A stretch of DNA of 49,848 nt from Deltaproteobacteria bacterium (GTDB taxonomy: Bacteria; Desulfobacterota; GWC2-55-46). Position numbers and translations under genes: made by a program. Shown here piece by piece: positions 17,287-26,423 of the stretch. The notes beneath the pieces were generated by a model. That model was given only the letters and a program-made list of their open reading frames with translations, did not search any database and had not been told where the DNA came from. The stretch spans positions 1 to 49,848 of the forward strand of contig JACRET010000014.1 of NCBI GenBank assembly GCA_016218105.1. Reading direction: 5' to 3'. The stretch's first letter is position 1. Each line of letters opens with the position of its first letter.

Positions 17287-17758
17287 CTATTTTTAGATCC
17301 ACCTTTATTTTAAATACCTTCAACGCCGGAAGGTTAAATACCGGGCCTATCCCGCCCTTATCCGATATCTCTTCTATAATGCGGTCTATTTCCTGATTGT
17401 TTTCGGCTATGACGGTAAACCAGACATTGGGGATACCCTCTCTCAGGTAGTTATGCGTCACTTCGGGATAGCCGTTAATAATTCCCGTAACCTTACCGAG
17501 CTTGTCTTCAGGGACATACGCCGCGCAGAGGGTCGAGGTATAATGCATCTTTTTAGCGTCGAAGAACGGGCCTATCTTCCTTACCACCCCCCTGTCCATC
17601 ATACCTACGATCCGTTTCAGGGCCTCGTTGCCGGTTATGCCCACGGCCCTTCCGATCTCATCGAAAGGTTCGACCGAGATCGGAAACTCCCCCTGTATGA
17701 AGTTAAGGATTTTCCTGTCGGCCGCGTCCAGCCCGCTTCCGCTCTCTATCCCGTTCAT
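17273..17758 (-). CDS. ahbA: Siroheme decarboxylase subunit A (AsnC/Lrp-like)
   Basis: Partner of AhbB; 161 aa. It begins LDAADRKILNFIQGEFPIS, the usual N-terminal winged helix, then VGITGNEALKRIVGMMDRGVVRKIGPFFD. The Lrp-like enzyme core is HYTSTLCAAYVPEDKLG, GYPEVTHNYLRE and PNVWFTVIAEN. The ATG at 17758 is preceded by GGAGG and is preferred over a longer frame that would begin at 17860 with a non-family extension. It is divergent from nirJ. Confidence 0.88.
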   Translation of the reverse strand: MNGIESGSGLDAADRKILNFIQGEFPISVEPFDEIGRAVGITGNEALKRIVGMMDRGVVRKIGPFFDAKKMHYTSTLCAAYVPEDKLGKVTGIINGYPEVTHNYLREGIPNVWFTVIAENNQEIDRIIEEISDKGGIGPVFNLPALKVFKIKVDLKIDAPK

Positions 17759-17798
17759 CAGGCCTCCGTCCAAAAAAAAATTTTGTAGAGCCAAATAA

Positions 17799-17826
17799 AT
17801 TCTAGCCCCCAAAAGCCATTTGTCAA
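17799..17826 (-). promoter_or_regulatory. Sigma-70 promoter of ahbA-ahbB
   Basis: On the minus strand, TTGACA (17826-17821), a 16-base spacer, and TAGAAT (17804-17799). The start would be near 17792. Confidence 0.75.
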
Positions 17827-17831
17827 GGAGG

Positions 17832-17847
17832 GTGAAAAAAATTTCAC
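17832..17847. promoter_or_regulatory. Palindromic operator between divergent haem d1 promoters
   Basis: GTGAAA-N4-TTTCAC. Its centre is about 47-49 bases upstream of both predicted start sites, a position suited to one regulator serving both directions. Half-site spacing does not match the CRP/HcpR pattern (TGTGA-N6-TCACA) or the FNR pattern exactly. Confidence 0.5.
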
Positions 17848-17853
17848 GCGGAC

Positions 17854-17881
17854 TTAACAACGCCGTTTTTTCTGCTATGCT
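17854..17881 (+). promoter_or_regulatory. Sigma-70-like promoter of nirJ-nirF
   Basis: TTAACA, a 16-base spacer, then TATGCT, ending 27 bases before the nirJ ATG. Confidence 0.55.
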
Positions 17882-17908
17882 CTGTAAAAAGTTTTTACTG
17901 GAGACGGG

Positions 17909-19054
17909 ATGCTTAATGTATCAAAGCTCTTGGCCTCTAAACCCGGGGCGGCGCGCGCAGAACAGACCAGGCCTGTGATAGTCTGGAATACGACGAGGTT
18001 ATGCAACCTTGCCTGCGCGCACTGCTACAGCTCATCGGGCGGCGGCTCTTACGGGGACGAGCTTACCACCGACGAAGGGCTCGGCCTTATAGAGTCCCTC
18101 GCCGGGTTCGAAGTCCCCGCCCTTGTATTCTCGGGAGGAGATCCTCTCCTTCGAGGCGATATCTTCAAGCTTATGAGCTTCTGCAAGGAAAAATCCATAA
18201 GCCCTATCCTGTCCACAAGCGGGATCAACATCTCACCTGATACGGCGAAGAAGATCAAGGACTCGGGCGTCTCTTACGTCGGCATAAGCATAGACGGCAG
18301 CGAAACGACCAACGACCTCCTGAGGGGGCACAGGGGCGCCTTTAAAAGGGCGCTCATCGGGATCAGGAGCTGCATGAATCTTGATTTGAACGTCGGGTTA
18401 AGGTTTACGATGACGCGGGAAACGGTATCGGACCTGCCGTTTATCTTCGGCCTCATCGAAGAAGAAGGTATCGGGCGGGGGTATTTCTCCCACATGGTCT
18501 ACTCAGGCAGGGCCGGCTCGCTTGCAAAAGGCGCTTTGACCCACGAGGAGACGCGCCGCTCCGTCGGCTACATCTTCAAGCGGGCCAATGACTTCTTTCT
18601 AAAAGGCGTTAAAACCGAAATAGTGACTGGCAGCAACGATTCTGACGGGGTCTACTTCTATCTTACGCTTCAGGGCTCCGACCCGGATAAGGCAAGGCTC
18701 GTCCATTTGGCCCTGCTCTCAAGGGGCGGAAACCCCTCGGGCACCGGCATAGGCGGCATTGACAGTACCGGAGAGGTGCACCCTGACCAGTTCTGGACGG
18801 AACACTCTTTAGGCAATATCCGGGACACGAGTTTTCCCGACATCTGGACAAACGAAGACGACCCTCTTTTAATGGCGTTAAGGCACAGGAAGGGCCTTAT
18901 AAAAGGCAGGTGCTCCCGCTGCAGTCACTTCGACATATGTAACGGCAATTGCAGGCAAAGGGCCGAATTTTCCACAGGCGACCCGTTTGCCGAAGACCCG
19001 GCATGTTATCTGACGGACTCGGAGATCGGGATATTCGGCAGGAGGCCGGCATGA
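17909..19054 (+). CDS. nirJ: Radical SAM haem d1 biosynthesis protein NirJ (AhbC-like)
   Basis: A radical S-adenosylmethionine enzyme of 381 aa that removes propionate side chains from didecarboxysirohaem on the way to haem d1. The first cluster is in RLCNLACAHCY (Cys-x3-Cys-x2-Cys); FSGGDPLLRGDIF and YVGISIDGSE are typical barrel motifs. A C-terminal SPASM-like Cys set is CSRCSHFDICNGNCRQRA with a later Cys. The closest alternative is AhbC, which makes Fe-coproporphyrin for haem b. The overlapping nirF (ATGA) argues for the haem d1 role. AhbD-type sequence features are not seen. Confidence 0.85.
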   Translation: MLNVSKLLASKPGAARAEQTRPVIVWNTTRLCNLACAHCYSSSGGGSYGDELTTDEGLGLIESLAGFEVPALVFSGGDPLLRGDIFKLMSFCKEKSISPILSTSGINISPDTAKKIKDSGVSYVGISIDGSETTNDLLRGHRGAFKRALIGIRSCMNLDLNVGLRFTMTRETVSDLPFIFGLIEEEGIGRGYFSHMVYSGRAGSLAKGALTHEETRRSVGYIFKRANDFFLKGVKTEIVTGSNDSDGVYFYLTLQGSDPDKARLVHLALLSRGGNPSGTGIGGIDSTGEVHPDQFWTEHSLGNIRDTSFPDIWTNEDDPLLMALRHRKGLIKGRCSRCSHFDICNGNCRQRAEFSTGDPFAEDPACYLTDSEIGIFGRRPA

Positions 19055-20259
19055 AAAAGACGATAGGTTTGGTATTGCTGTTGTCGGTCGTGCTCGCCTG
19101 TACAGGCGCGATCGCTAAAGAGCAGAGGCTATACGGGACGTCGGCCCTTATGGCGATAGTCGAGAGGGAGTCCGGGAGCGTCGCCGTGATAGATTCGATA
19201 TCGCACGAGCTCATCGGAAAAGTCGAAGGGCTTGGCGACCTGAAGCACGCCTCCATCGTCTTTTCAAGGGACGCTCGATTCGCGTATGTGATAGGGAGAG
19301 ACGGCACCCTGAGCAAGGTAGACCTTTTATCGTTAACTTTGGCCGCGCAGGCCAAGGCAGGGGCTCACTCTATCGGCATAGCCATATCAAGGGACAACAG
19401 ATATTTGATGGTCTGCAATTACAGCCCCGGCGGCGTAGTGATATTCGATTCAAAAGACCTTAAGGCTATCAAGGAGATACCCGCTCTCTTAAAGGACGGC
19501 AAGACTCTTTCAAGGACCGTCGGCCCCCTCGACACGCCCGACAACCTGATGATATTCGGCCTTATGGAGGGCAACTCCGTCTGGGTCGTTGACATGAAAA
19601 AGGAAGGTTTCCCCGTAATCAGGAAGTTCGAGAATGTCGGCGACACGCCTTATGACCAGCTCATCACCCCAGACGGACGATATTATCTTGTGGGGCTCCA
19701 GAAATCCGGCTGGATGGGCCTTCTTGACACCTGGCGGCTTGATAAGATGCAGAGGATAGATGTCAGACAGCGAAGGATCGGCGTCGGGGAAAAAGAGGAA
19801 GTCCCCATCTATCACATACCGCATCTTGAATCATGGGCCATAACGAGCGGCCTCGCCTTTGTTCCGGCGTTTGGCGAGAAGAGGGTCATAGTATACAGCC
19901 TTAAGGACTGGTCTATCGTAAAGTCTATACCCATCTCAGGCACGGGGCTCTTTGTAGTGGCGAGGCCCGGCGGCAGGGAAGTCTGGGTCGACAATGTCGG
20001 CGCGCCGGGGAGTAAAGAAGAGCGGCTGGTCGAGATAATAGACGTAGACGGGCTTTATGTCAAAAAGACGATAGACGTAGGCACGGGGGCGATTGACCCG
20101 CAGTTTACGCCCAAGGGAGAGGCGGTATACATCTCGGTGAGGGATGAGAACAAGGTGGCTGTCTACGATACGGATTCCTGCAAGCTTATAAAGGAGATCC
20201 CTCTGAATAAGCCTTCCGGGATCTTCTCCAGCGACAGGGCGTCCAAATTCGGCCTATAG
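19051..20259 (+). CDS. nirF: Haem d1 biosynthesis protein NirF
   Basis: A 402-aa beta-propeller protein related to the d1 domain of cytochrome cd1 nitrite reductase. It acts late in haem d1 synthesis, outside the cytoplasmic membrane. The N-terminus is a signal peptide with possible lipobox VLAC, so it may be a lipoprotein. Family stretches: LMAIVERESGSVAVID, GLGDLKHASIVFSRDARFAY, VIGRDGTLSKVDLL, SIGIAISRDNRYLMVCNYSPGG. The GDLKHAS His corresponds to a haem-ligand His of d1 domains. Its ATG overlaps the nirJ stop. No nirS, nirN or nirE lies in the window. Confidence 0.88.
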   Translation: MKKTIGLVLLLSVVLACTGAIAKEQRLYGTSALMAIVERESGSVAVIDSISHELIGKVEGLGDLKHASIVFSRDARFAYVIGRDGTLSKVDLLSLTLAAQAKAGAHSIGIAISRDNRYLMVCNYSPGGVVIFDSKDLKAIKEIPALLKDGKTLSRTVGPLDTPDNLMIFGLMEGNSVWVVDMKKEGFPVIRKFENVGDTPYDQLITPDGRYYLVGLQKSGWMGLLDTWRLDKMQRIDVRQRRIGVGEKEEVPIYHIPHLESWAITSGLAFVPAFGEKRVIVYSLKDWSIVKSIPISGTGLFVVARPGGREVWVDNVGAPGSKEERLVEIIDVDGLYVKKTIDVGTGAIDPQFTPKGEAVYISVRDENKVAVYDTDSCKLIKEIPLNKPSGIFSSDRASKFGL

Positions 20260-20301
20260 CCCTGTATTTAACGGAGACGGAAATTATGTTAACATACTCG
20301 C

Positions 20302-20571
20302 ATGAATTGCTTCCATTGCAGAAAGGCCGTTGATGGGACCGGACGCCCCGGCAGGGGCGAAACCTGCCCTTTTTGCGGGGCTGACGTCAAGGTATGCCTG
20401 AACTGCAGGTTCCATGACAGGAACGCCTATAACGAATGCAGGGAACCCTCGGCTGAGAGGGTAGTAGATAAAAGCAAGGCTAACTTCTGTGAATTTTTCG
20501 AGTTCAAGGCTCAGGGTGAGGCCCAGGATGCCGAAGACCCGTTAAAAAAGCTTAAAGACCTCTTCAAATGA
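20302..20571 (+). CDS. Small zinc-ribbon protein, uncharacterised
   Basis: An 89-aa protein of unknown function. Cys pairs are NCFHCRK, TCPFCGA, VCLNCRF and single Cys in NECREP and ANFCEFFEF. The conserved-looking run NECREPSAERVVDKSKANF resembles a family I have seen in other bacteria but cannot name. It probably binds one or two zinc ions. It starts 42 bases after nirF on the same strand and could be read with it. The ribosome site is weak. Confidence 0.7.
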   Translation: MNCFHCRKAVDGTGRPGRGETCPFCGADVKVCLNCRFHDRNAYNECREPSAERVVDKSKANFCEFFEFKAQGEAQDAEDPLKKLKDLFK

Positions 20572-20608
20572 CCCCTTTCTCGCTGGCAGGAGACCTCCGT
20601 CAAGCACA

Positions 20609-20655
20609 TTGAAGCTCCTCGCGGCAAGCCGCGGGAATGCGCTCGCTATGCATAT
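20609..20655. repeat. Dispersed GC-rich hairpin repeat, copy 2 (inverse orientation)
   Basis: The complement reads ATATGCATAGCGAGCGCATT, then CCCGCGGCTTGCCGCG and GAGCTTCAA, closely matching the pieces at 1584-1690. The centre is a GCGGC/GCCGC hairpin. Confidence 0.6.
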
Positions 20656-20719
20656 CATCCTAAACACTCATTGACAGAACAGGCCAAAAGAAGTATTTTC
20701 ATGGAGGGGCTTATTACCG

Positions 20720-20739
20720 CCCTGGGCTTAAGCCCAGGG
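20720..20739. repeat. Perfect 20-bp palindrome
   Basis: CCCTGGGCTTAAGCCCAGGG lies 97 bases before the next gene. It has no T run, so it is not a normal terminator. It could be an operator or a repeat remnant. Confidence 0.5.
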
Positions 20740-20836
20740 TCTTCCAACCGGCTTTATGACATTGGATTTTTTAAAATCGACTCCGCCCTGCCCCGGCATT
20801 TTCGGGTATCTGAAGGCCCCGCATGGATAAAAAATA

Positions 20837-21586
20837 ATGACCTTTGACGAAATAAAACTGGAAGGGATCAAGGAGCCGGTAAGGGAACGGGTCTCTCCAT
20901 TCCTCCTGGCGCTTGCGAACAGCCCCGGGGATATCCATTCGATATACATAGTGGGGAGTTCCCTCACCTCTGACTATAACGAAAAAAAGTCCGATATAAA
21001 CTCCGTCATAATATTGCGGGAGTTCAGTTTCGCTTTTACCAGATTCCTCGCCGGTATAGGCGGCAAGCACAAAGGTAAAGGCCTTGCGCCTCCCTTGATA
21101 ATGACGCCCCGCTATATAGAGCGGTCGCTGGACGCCTTCCCGATAGAGTTCTTTAACTTCCGCCTGATACACAAGCCTGTATACGGAGAAGATATCATCT
21201 CAGGCCTTCATATAGAAGATGGCTATCTAAGGCTCCAGTGCGAGAGGGAGATAAAGGCAAAGCTTATAGGCCTCCGGCAGGGCTACATATCCTCGCTCGG
21301 CGACAGAGCGCTTATCAGCGCCCACCTCATAAACTCGATCACCGGCTCGATACCCATGTTCAGGGTAATAATCCACCTCCTCAAGAAAAGAGTCCCTATT
21401 GAACGCCACAGCGTTGTAGTGGCGCTTAAAGAGGTAACGGGAAACGGAGCAGGCATATTTGACACCATGCTTTCCTTAAAGGCCGGTGAATTGAAGCCCT
21501 CGAAGGACGGCTTGGACAAGATTTTCGAAGACTATTATCAGGCGATTGAATCGCTTGGCAGAGCAGTAGATGAACTCACTCCATAA
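20837..21586 (+). CDS. Nucleotidyltransferase-fold protein, uncharacterised
   Basis: A 249-aa protein. The N-terminal part has a pol-beta-like helix-strand motif, IYIVGSSLTSDYNEKKSDIN, where Gly-Ser and a later Asp are kept. The usual Asp-x-Asp reads S-D-I-N, so one metal ligand seems replaced and the catalytic state is doubtful. The C-terminal half is helical (EIKAKLIGLRQGYISSL, DTMLSLKAGELKPSKDG), as in toxin-antitoxin or tRNA-modifying relatives. The function is unknown. Its stop lies inside the first codons of the TPM gene, so the two are translationally coupled. Confidence 0.65.
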   Translation: MTFDEIKLEGIKEPVRERVSPFLLALANSPGDIHSIYIVGSSLTSDYNEKKSDINSVIILREFSFAFTRFLAGIGGKHKGKGLAPPLIMTPRYIERSLDAFPIEFFNFRLIHKPVYGEDIISGLHIEDGYLRLQCEREIKAKLIGLRQGYISSLGDRALISAHLINSITGSIPMFRVIIHLLKKRVPIERHSVVVALKEVTGNGAGIFDTMLSLKAGELKPSKDGLDKIFEDYYQAIESLGRAVDELTP

Positions 21587-22343
21587 ACTCTTCCTTGTAG
21601 TTCTATTACTCTTACTTCCATTTGCGGCCTTTGCCTCGGAACCCGAGCCTCCGGCAAGCCCGGGTGATTATGTGGTAGACCTTGCCGGTGTCCTTGACGG
21701 CAAGACAAAGAGCGGGCTTTCAGCCCTTCTCAGGGAGCTTGAGGAGAAGACAACGGCGCAGGTCGTTGTCCTTACCGTAAAGAACCTTCAGGGCGAGTCG
21801 ATCGAGGGGTTCTCGATCTCGATGGTTGAAAAATGGAAGCTCGGGCAGAAAGGGAAGGACAACGGGGCGCTTATAGCCATCTCCCTGGATGACAGGAAGT
21901 ACAGGTTTGAGGTGGGTTACGGATTGGAAGGGGCGCTGCCGGACAGCCTTTCCGGTTCGATAGGGAGGGAATACTTAGTACCTAATTTTAAAAGGGGAGA
22001 TTACGCAACCGGCATATCCCTAGCCTCGATTGAAATAGCCCGGCTGATCGCAAAAAGCCACGGGGTTGAGCTCGACGGGCTTAAAACGGCCCGTGCGGGA
22101 AGAAAAGGCACGAGCGGCAAAAAGTTAATCATGCTCGTACTGGTCTTCATAATCCTGGGATTGTTCTCCATCCTGTCCGGGAAGGCATCGATGGTTAGAG
22201 GAAGAGGGGGTAGAGGGCATGGAGGGGGCTGGTATGGCGGAGGCTTCGGGGGTTTTGGAGGAGGCGGTTTTGGCGGAGGAGGAGGCGGCTTTGGCGGCGG
22301 CGGGGGGAGTTTCGGAGGAGGCGGCGCTTCGGGCGGCTGGTAA
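21570..22343 (+). CDS. TPM-domain membrane protein with Gly-rich tail
   Basis: A 257-aa protein. A signal peptide (about 1-23) precedes a periplasmic TPM domain (about 32-165: DYVVDLAGVLDG, TTAQVVVLTVKNLQGESIEGF, DRKYRFEVGYGLEGALPD). One membrane helix lies at about 190-207, followed by a tail of Gly/Phe/Ser only. TPM domains have acid-phosphatase activity in plants; the bacterial role is unsettled. Pairing with lemA directly downstream is common. The tail is repetitive at the DNA level but continues the frame. Confidence 0.88.
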   Translation: MNSLHKLFLVVLLLLLPFAAFASEPEPPASPGDYVVDLAGVLDGKTKSGLSALLRELEEKTTAQVVVLTVKNLQGESIEGFSISMVEKWKLGQKGKDNGALIAISLDDRKYRFEVGYGLEGALPDSLSGSIGREYLVPNFKRGDYATGISLASIEIARLIAKSHGVELDGLKTARAGRKGTSGKKLIMLVLVFIILGLFSILSGKASMVRGRGGRGHGGGWYGGGFGGFGGGGFGGGGGGFGGGGGSFGGGGASGGW

Positions 22344-22361
22344 ATCAATAAGGAGGAGAGA

Positions 22362-22934
22362 ATGAACAGGCTTAAAAGATCCGTAATTGTAATAGGTATA
22401 CTGGTCCTCGTCACATTAGGGGTATTGTTCTGGGGTATAGGGGAATATAACAAGGTGATCGGGATGGATGAAGGGGTCAAGGCGCAGTGGGCCCAGGTGG
22501 AGAATCAGCTTAAAAGGCGCTACGACCTCATACCCAATCTGATCGAGACCGTAAAGGGCTACGCCAAGCACGAGAAGGAACTTTTCGAAAATATCGCGGA
22601 GATGAGGACGAAATACTTTAGCGCCGGCAATGTAAAGGACAAGGTAGAGGCCGCCAACCAGCTTGAGGGCGCCTTGTCAAAGCTCCTGTTTTTAAAAGAA
22701 ACATACCCGACCCTCAAGGCAAATGAGTCCTTCCTTAAATTGCAGGACTCCCTAGAAGGCACCGAGAACAGGATCACCGTAGAGAGAAAGCGTTATAACG
22801 ACGACGTCCGCGTACTGAATACCTATAGAAGGACGGTGACCGGAAGCATAATCTCGTCGGTGGCAAAGATCGGCGAGGCTACGTATTATAAAGTACCTGA
22901 GGCGCAGCAGGAAAACCCGCAGGTCAAGTTCTAG
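22362..22934 (+). CDS. lemA: LemA family protein
   Basis: A 190-aa protein with one N-terminal membrane helix (about 7-27) and a long helical bundle facing outside. Family marks: QWAQVENQLKRRYDLIPNLI, ETVKGYAKHEKELFENI, FLKLQDSLEGTENRI, ERKRYNDDVRVLN. The function is unclear; it often accompanies TPM proteins, as here. AGGAGGAG sits seven bases before the ATG. The transcript ends at the terminator beginning 22986. Confidence 0.93.
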   Translation: MNRLKRSVIVIGILVLVTLGVLFWGIGEYNKVIGMDEGVKAQWAQVENQLKRRYDLIPNLIETVKGYAKHEKELFENIAEMRTKYFSAGNVKDKVEAANQLEGALSKLLFLKETYPTLKANESFLKLQDSLEGTENRITVERKRYNDDVRVLNTYRRTVTGSIISSVAKIGEATYYKVPEAQQENPQVKF

Positions 22935-22985
22935 GATGGCTTAAAAAACTAAAAATACTGTCTTTGACTTGTGACAACAGGTTTT

Positions 22986-23018
22986 AAAAAGGCCCTCTCG
23001 AAAGAGCAGGGCCTTTTT
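22986..23018 (+). terminator. Intrinsic terminator after lemA
   Basis: GGCCCT-CTC-GAAA-GAG-C-AGGGCC with A5 before and T5 after. It works on both strands. Confidence 0.92.
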
Positions 23019-23274
23019 AATTTAAGGGCTCGCAATGGCTTTCATTTTTGCATTTTGTATTGACCTAACACAAGGGTGAATCATGCTTCGGCCCGTTCGG
23101 ATAACGGGCCCTCCCCCCTCCCATCCACCGAGAAGGGCCTCAAAAAAGCCTAACCAACCCACCCATTGCCAACCTGCAAAGTTTAACGAAATATAGTATA
23201 TTAAAGGTAGGTTTATACGGAAAGCGTTATCACCTTTTTGATTTTTATCTTGATTCACATCAGTGAGGCCTATC

Positions 23275-25926
23275 ATGAGCACATCTGGAGAGAGCGACTG
23301 GAATGACGAGATGCTCCGCAAATACGAGCGCATCATCGCGCCTGCGCCCGACCACATATCGATATTAAACAGGGACTATGTTTATCAGGTAGTAAATGAG
23401 ACATACCTTAAGGCGCACGGCAAGAGCCGCGACGAGATCATAGGACATACGGTAAGCGAGCTGCTGGGGCCTGAGCTTTTCGGGGTTTTAAAAGAGTATC
23501 TTGATAGATGCCTCAAGGGCGAGGTCGTAAACTTCCTTAAATGGATAGATTTTGCCGCCATAGGTAAGCGGTTCATGAGCGTTATATATTACCCCTTCTT
23601 CGACGGGCAAGGCACGGTCATTGGGGCCGTCGTCACTTCGCGGGACCTGACGGAACTTAAGACGGTCGAAGAAAAACTTGAGGAATCTGAAAAAAAATAC
23701 AGGCTTCTCTTCGAACACCTGAATGACGCCGCCTTTCTTGCCGATGCCGGAACAGGACGCCTGTTTGAGACGAACAAGCAGGGAGAGGTGCTCCTCGGCA
23801 GGGAAAGGGATGAGATATTAGGTATGCATCAGAGCGAGCTGCATCATCCGGGGAAGAGTGAAGAGTACAGGAAAAGGTTCACCGCTCATGTCGAAAAAGG
23901 CAGCACTGCAAACGATATGGGCGAGGTCTTAATGAAGGACGGGACGGCCGTCCCGGTGCATATAAGCTCGGCTACGTTTGAGCTTGGAGGGAAAAAACTC
24001 ATCCTCGGGTTATTCCGGGATATGACAGAATACATGAAGGCCCAGGAGGCGCTCCGGCTGATGGGTGAGCAGTTCAGGGTAGCGCTCAAACATTCGCCTA
24101 TCGCCGTATTCAATCAGGATACGGAGCTGCGATATACATGGGTTTATAATCCTCACCCCGGCCTTTCAACCGAAGAAATGCTCGGGAAGACAGACCGCGA
24201 TCTGTTAAGCCCCGGCGATGCCGAGCGCCTTACAAGAATAAAGAGCGCAGTGCTCAAGACTGGTCTGGCGGCCAGGGAAGAAGTGAAGGTCTCGTATAAT
24301 AACGGCCCGGATATTTACTACGACCTCACTATCGAGCCTCTCTACGACGCCAAGGGTGAGATCGGCGGCATAACATGCGCCGCGATGGATATCACAAGGC
24401 ATAAACGGATTGAAGATGACTTAAGGAAAAGCGAGGCCCGCCTCTCCGCGGCCCAGCAGATAGCCCGTATCGGCAACTGGGATTTGGACCTGTCCACGGA
24501 TGAGATGGAATGGTCGGATGAGATATACCGTATTTTCTGTATGGAGCCGGGAAAGGCCTCACTTACTTATGAGGGGTTCTTAAGCCTTATCCATGCCGAC
24601 GACCGCGAGAATTTCAAGAACTCCGTAAAAACAGCCTTATCATCGAATCTCCCGGTGACTACGGAATTCAAAACCACATGCCCTAAATGCGAGCATATCT
24701 GCTCCTCAAAGATAGAGCCAAAGCTCGACGATTCAGGCCGCCCGTCAAGGGTTATCGGCACGGTGCAGGATATTACCGAAAATAAAAAGCTTGAACGGGA
24801 GCTTCTGAAATCCCAGAAGCTCGAATCCATAGGCGTGCTTGCCGGCGGTATCGCCCATGATTTCAACAACCTCCTTACAGGCATATACGGCAACATTTCC
24901 CTTGCGGGAAAATATCTTTCCCCCGATAACAAGGCCCGTCAAATCCTCTTAAGGGCTGAAGCCGCTTCGATAAGGGCCAGGGACCTGACCCGGCAGCTCC
25001 TTACGTTTTCCAAGGGCGGCGCGCCTGTAAAACAAACGGTCTCTTTAGCCGAACGAATGAGAGACTGGTGCTCGCTCGCTCTTCTTGGCTCAAATGCGCA
25101 GTGCCACTTCGATATACACGAAGCCCTCTGGCCGGTGGATATCGACGAGGGACAGATCAGCCAGGCTATCCACAATCTCATACTCAATGCCAGCCAGTCC
25201 ATGCCCGGAGGAGGAACCATAGGGATAAGGGGAGATAATGTCGTACTCTCTAAAAAAGAGGGACTCCCGTTAAAGGAAGGCAGCTACGTAAGGATATCGA
25301 TCGAGGACAAAGGCGCCGGGATACCCGATGAGCACCTGGAAAAGATCTTCGACCCGTATTTTACGACTAAGCAGAAGGGAACAGGGCTTGGGCTTGCAAC
25401 CACTTACTCCATTATAAAAAACCATGAAGGCTACATCACTGTCGAGTCCCAGGTTGGCTCGGGCAGCGCCTTTTATGTATACCTCCCCGCCTCCAGGAAG
25501 GAAGCCGTACGGAATGAAAAAGTAAAAGAGGCGCCCGTATTCGGGAAAGGCAAGGTGCTTGTAATGGACGATGAGGAGCTGATTAGAGACCTTACGGGCG
25601 ATGTCCTGCCGTATTTAGGCTACAGCGTCGAATTAGCGAAAGAAGGGAGCGAGGCTATCGGTCTCTACATAAGCGCGATGAAGAGCGAAGAGCCTTTTGA
25701 CGCGGTTATCCTTGATCTGACCATACCAGGTGGAATGGGCGGCCGGGAGGCCCTTGAGAAGCTCCTTGAAATAAACCCCAATGTAAAGGCGCTCGTATCA
25801 AGCGGCTATTCGAACGACCCCATCATGGCGGATTATAAGAAGTACGGGATCAAAGGGGTTGTAGCCAAACCCTTCAATATAGAGACCCTCAGCAAGGCGC
25901 TTTACAATGTTATAAACGGCGCGTAA
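23275..25926 (+). CDS. Soluble hybrid sensor histidine kinase with four PAS domains and receiver
   Basis: An 883-aa protein without membrane segments. Four PAS-type sensor domains run from about 20 to 515 ([75 protein letters not shown]). The histidine phospho-acceptor is H528 in [11 protein letters not shown]. The ATPase domain has [30 protein letters not shown] and KGTGLGLA. The C-terminal receiver carries phospho-Asp D814 in [14 protein letters not shown] 12 bases upstream is in frame, but GAGG spacing favours the ATG. No output partner is adjacent. Signal and target are unknown. Confidence 0.92.
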   Translation: MSTSGESDWNDEMLRKYERIIAPAPDHISILNRDYVYQVVNETYLKAHGKSRDEIIGHTVSELLGPELFGVLKEYLDRCLKGEVVNFLKWIDFAAIGKRFMSVIYYPFFDGQGTVIGAVVTSRDLTELKTVEEKLEESEKKYRLLFEHLNDAAFLADAGTGRLFETNKQGEVLLGRERDEILGMHQSELHHPGKSEEYRKRFTAHVEKGSTANDMGEVLMKDGTAVPVHISSATFELGGKKLILGLFRDMTEYMKAQEALRLMGEQFRVALKHSPIAVFNQDTELRYTWVYNPHPGLSTEEMLGKTDRDLLSPGDAERLTRIKSAVLKTGLAAREEVKVSYNNGPDIYYDLTIEPLYDAKGEIGGITCAAMDITRHKRIEDDLRKSEARLSAAQQIARIGNWDLDLSTDEMEWSDEIYRIFCMEPGKASLTYEGFLSLIHADDRENFKNSVKTALSSNLPVTTEFKTTCPKCEHICSSKIEPKLDDSGRPSRVIGTVQDITENKKLERELLKSQKLESIGVLAGGIAHDFNNLLTGIYGNISLAGKYLSPDNKARQILLRAEAASIRARDLTRQLLTFSKGGAPVKQTVSLAERMRDWCSLALLGSNAQCHFDIHEALWPVDIDEGQISQAIHNLILNASQSMPGGGTIGIRGDNVVLSKKEGLPLKEGSYVRISIEDKGAGIPDEHLEKIFDPYFTTKQKGTGLGLATTYSIIKNHEGYITVESQVGSGSAFYVYLPASRKEAVRNEKVKEAPVFGKGKVLVMDDEELIRDLTGDVLPYLGYSVELAKEGSEAIGLYISAMKSEEPFDAVILDLTIPGGMGGREALEKLLEINPNVKALVSSGYSNDPIMADYKKYGIKGVVAKPFNIETLSKALYNVINGA

Positions 25927-25952
25927 CCGCCGGCTGATATAAGCTTTCACCT

Positions 25953-26423
25953 TCAGCAGTGTGAAAGGCCCCGTTTATGCAGATATTGCTGGTGATATTC
26001 CTCTGCCTCGTAAAAAATACCGGCCGGTTTTATCTCCGTAGTGACAGGCCTGCTGAAGATGCCGCTTCTATCGAGCCTTTTCTTTGATTCCCCTGCGGCG
26101 GCTTCCTGCTCTCTGTTCAATGTAAATATGGCAGACTTGTATTGCTCTCCTATATCCGGGCCTTGCCTGTTAAGCGTGGTAGGGTCGTGTATCTCCCAGA
26201 ACAGATCAAGAAGCTCGTTGTAAGAGATTACGGCCGGGTCGAACTCTACCATAACGGCTTCCGTATGCCCCGTTTTTCCCGAACTGACGTCCTTATACGA
26301 CGGGTTCTCAGTCTCCCCGCCGGTATAACCGGCTCTCGTGGAAACCACCCCCTTTAATTCCCTGAACGCCTCTTCAACGCCCCAGAAACATCCTGCCGCG
26401 AAAACAGCCTTTTGCGTACCCAT
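25953..26423 (-). CDS. msrA: Peptide methionine-S-sulfoxide reductase
   Basis: Repairs oxidised methionine (S form) in proteins with thioredoxin as reductant. The 156-aa length fits the short cytoplasmic form. The catalytic Cys12 is in AAGCFWGVEEAF and is encoded as a normal Cys codon, not TGA. GVVSTRAGYTGG, HTEAVMVEFDP and FWEIHDPTTLNRQGPDIGEQ are all present. The ribosome site GGAGG lies inside the 3' arm of a strong hairpin followed by T7, directly before the ATG. Confidence 0.95.
   Translation of the reverse strand: MGTQKAVFAAGCFWGVEEAFRELKGVVSTRAGYTGGETENPSYKDVSSGKTGHTEAVMVEFDPAVISYNELLDLFWEIHDPTTLNRQGPDIGEQYKSAIFTLNREQEAAAGESKKRLDRSGIFSRPVTTEIKPAGIFYEAEEYHQQYLHKRGLSHC

Noticed and set aside
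16807-17758. AsnC/Lrp transcription regulators
   Set aside because: The two proteins have the Lrp fold, but motifs such as the SHCY and PYNLYTMIHG regions and the nirJ/nirF context mark them as sirohaem decarboxylase subunits.
17759-17860. Longer start for ahbA
   Set aside because: The extra residues are not part of the family, they would cover the promoter, and GGAGG precedes the ATG at 17758.
22190-22340. GGC/GGA-rich stretch as a DNA tandem repeat or CRISPR-like array
   Set aside because: It is the in-frame Gly-rich tail of the TPM protein, without regular units or spacers.
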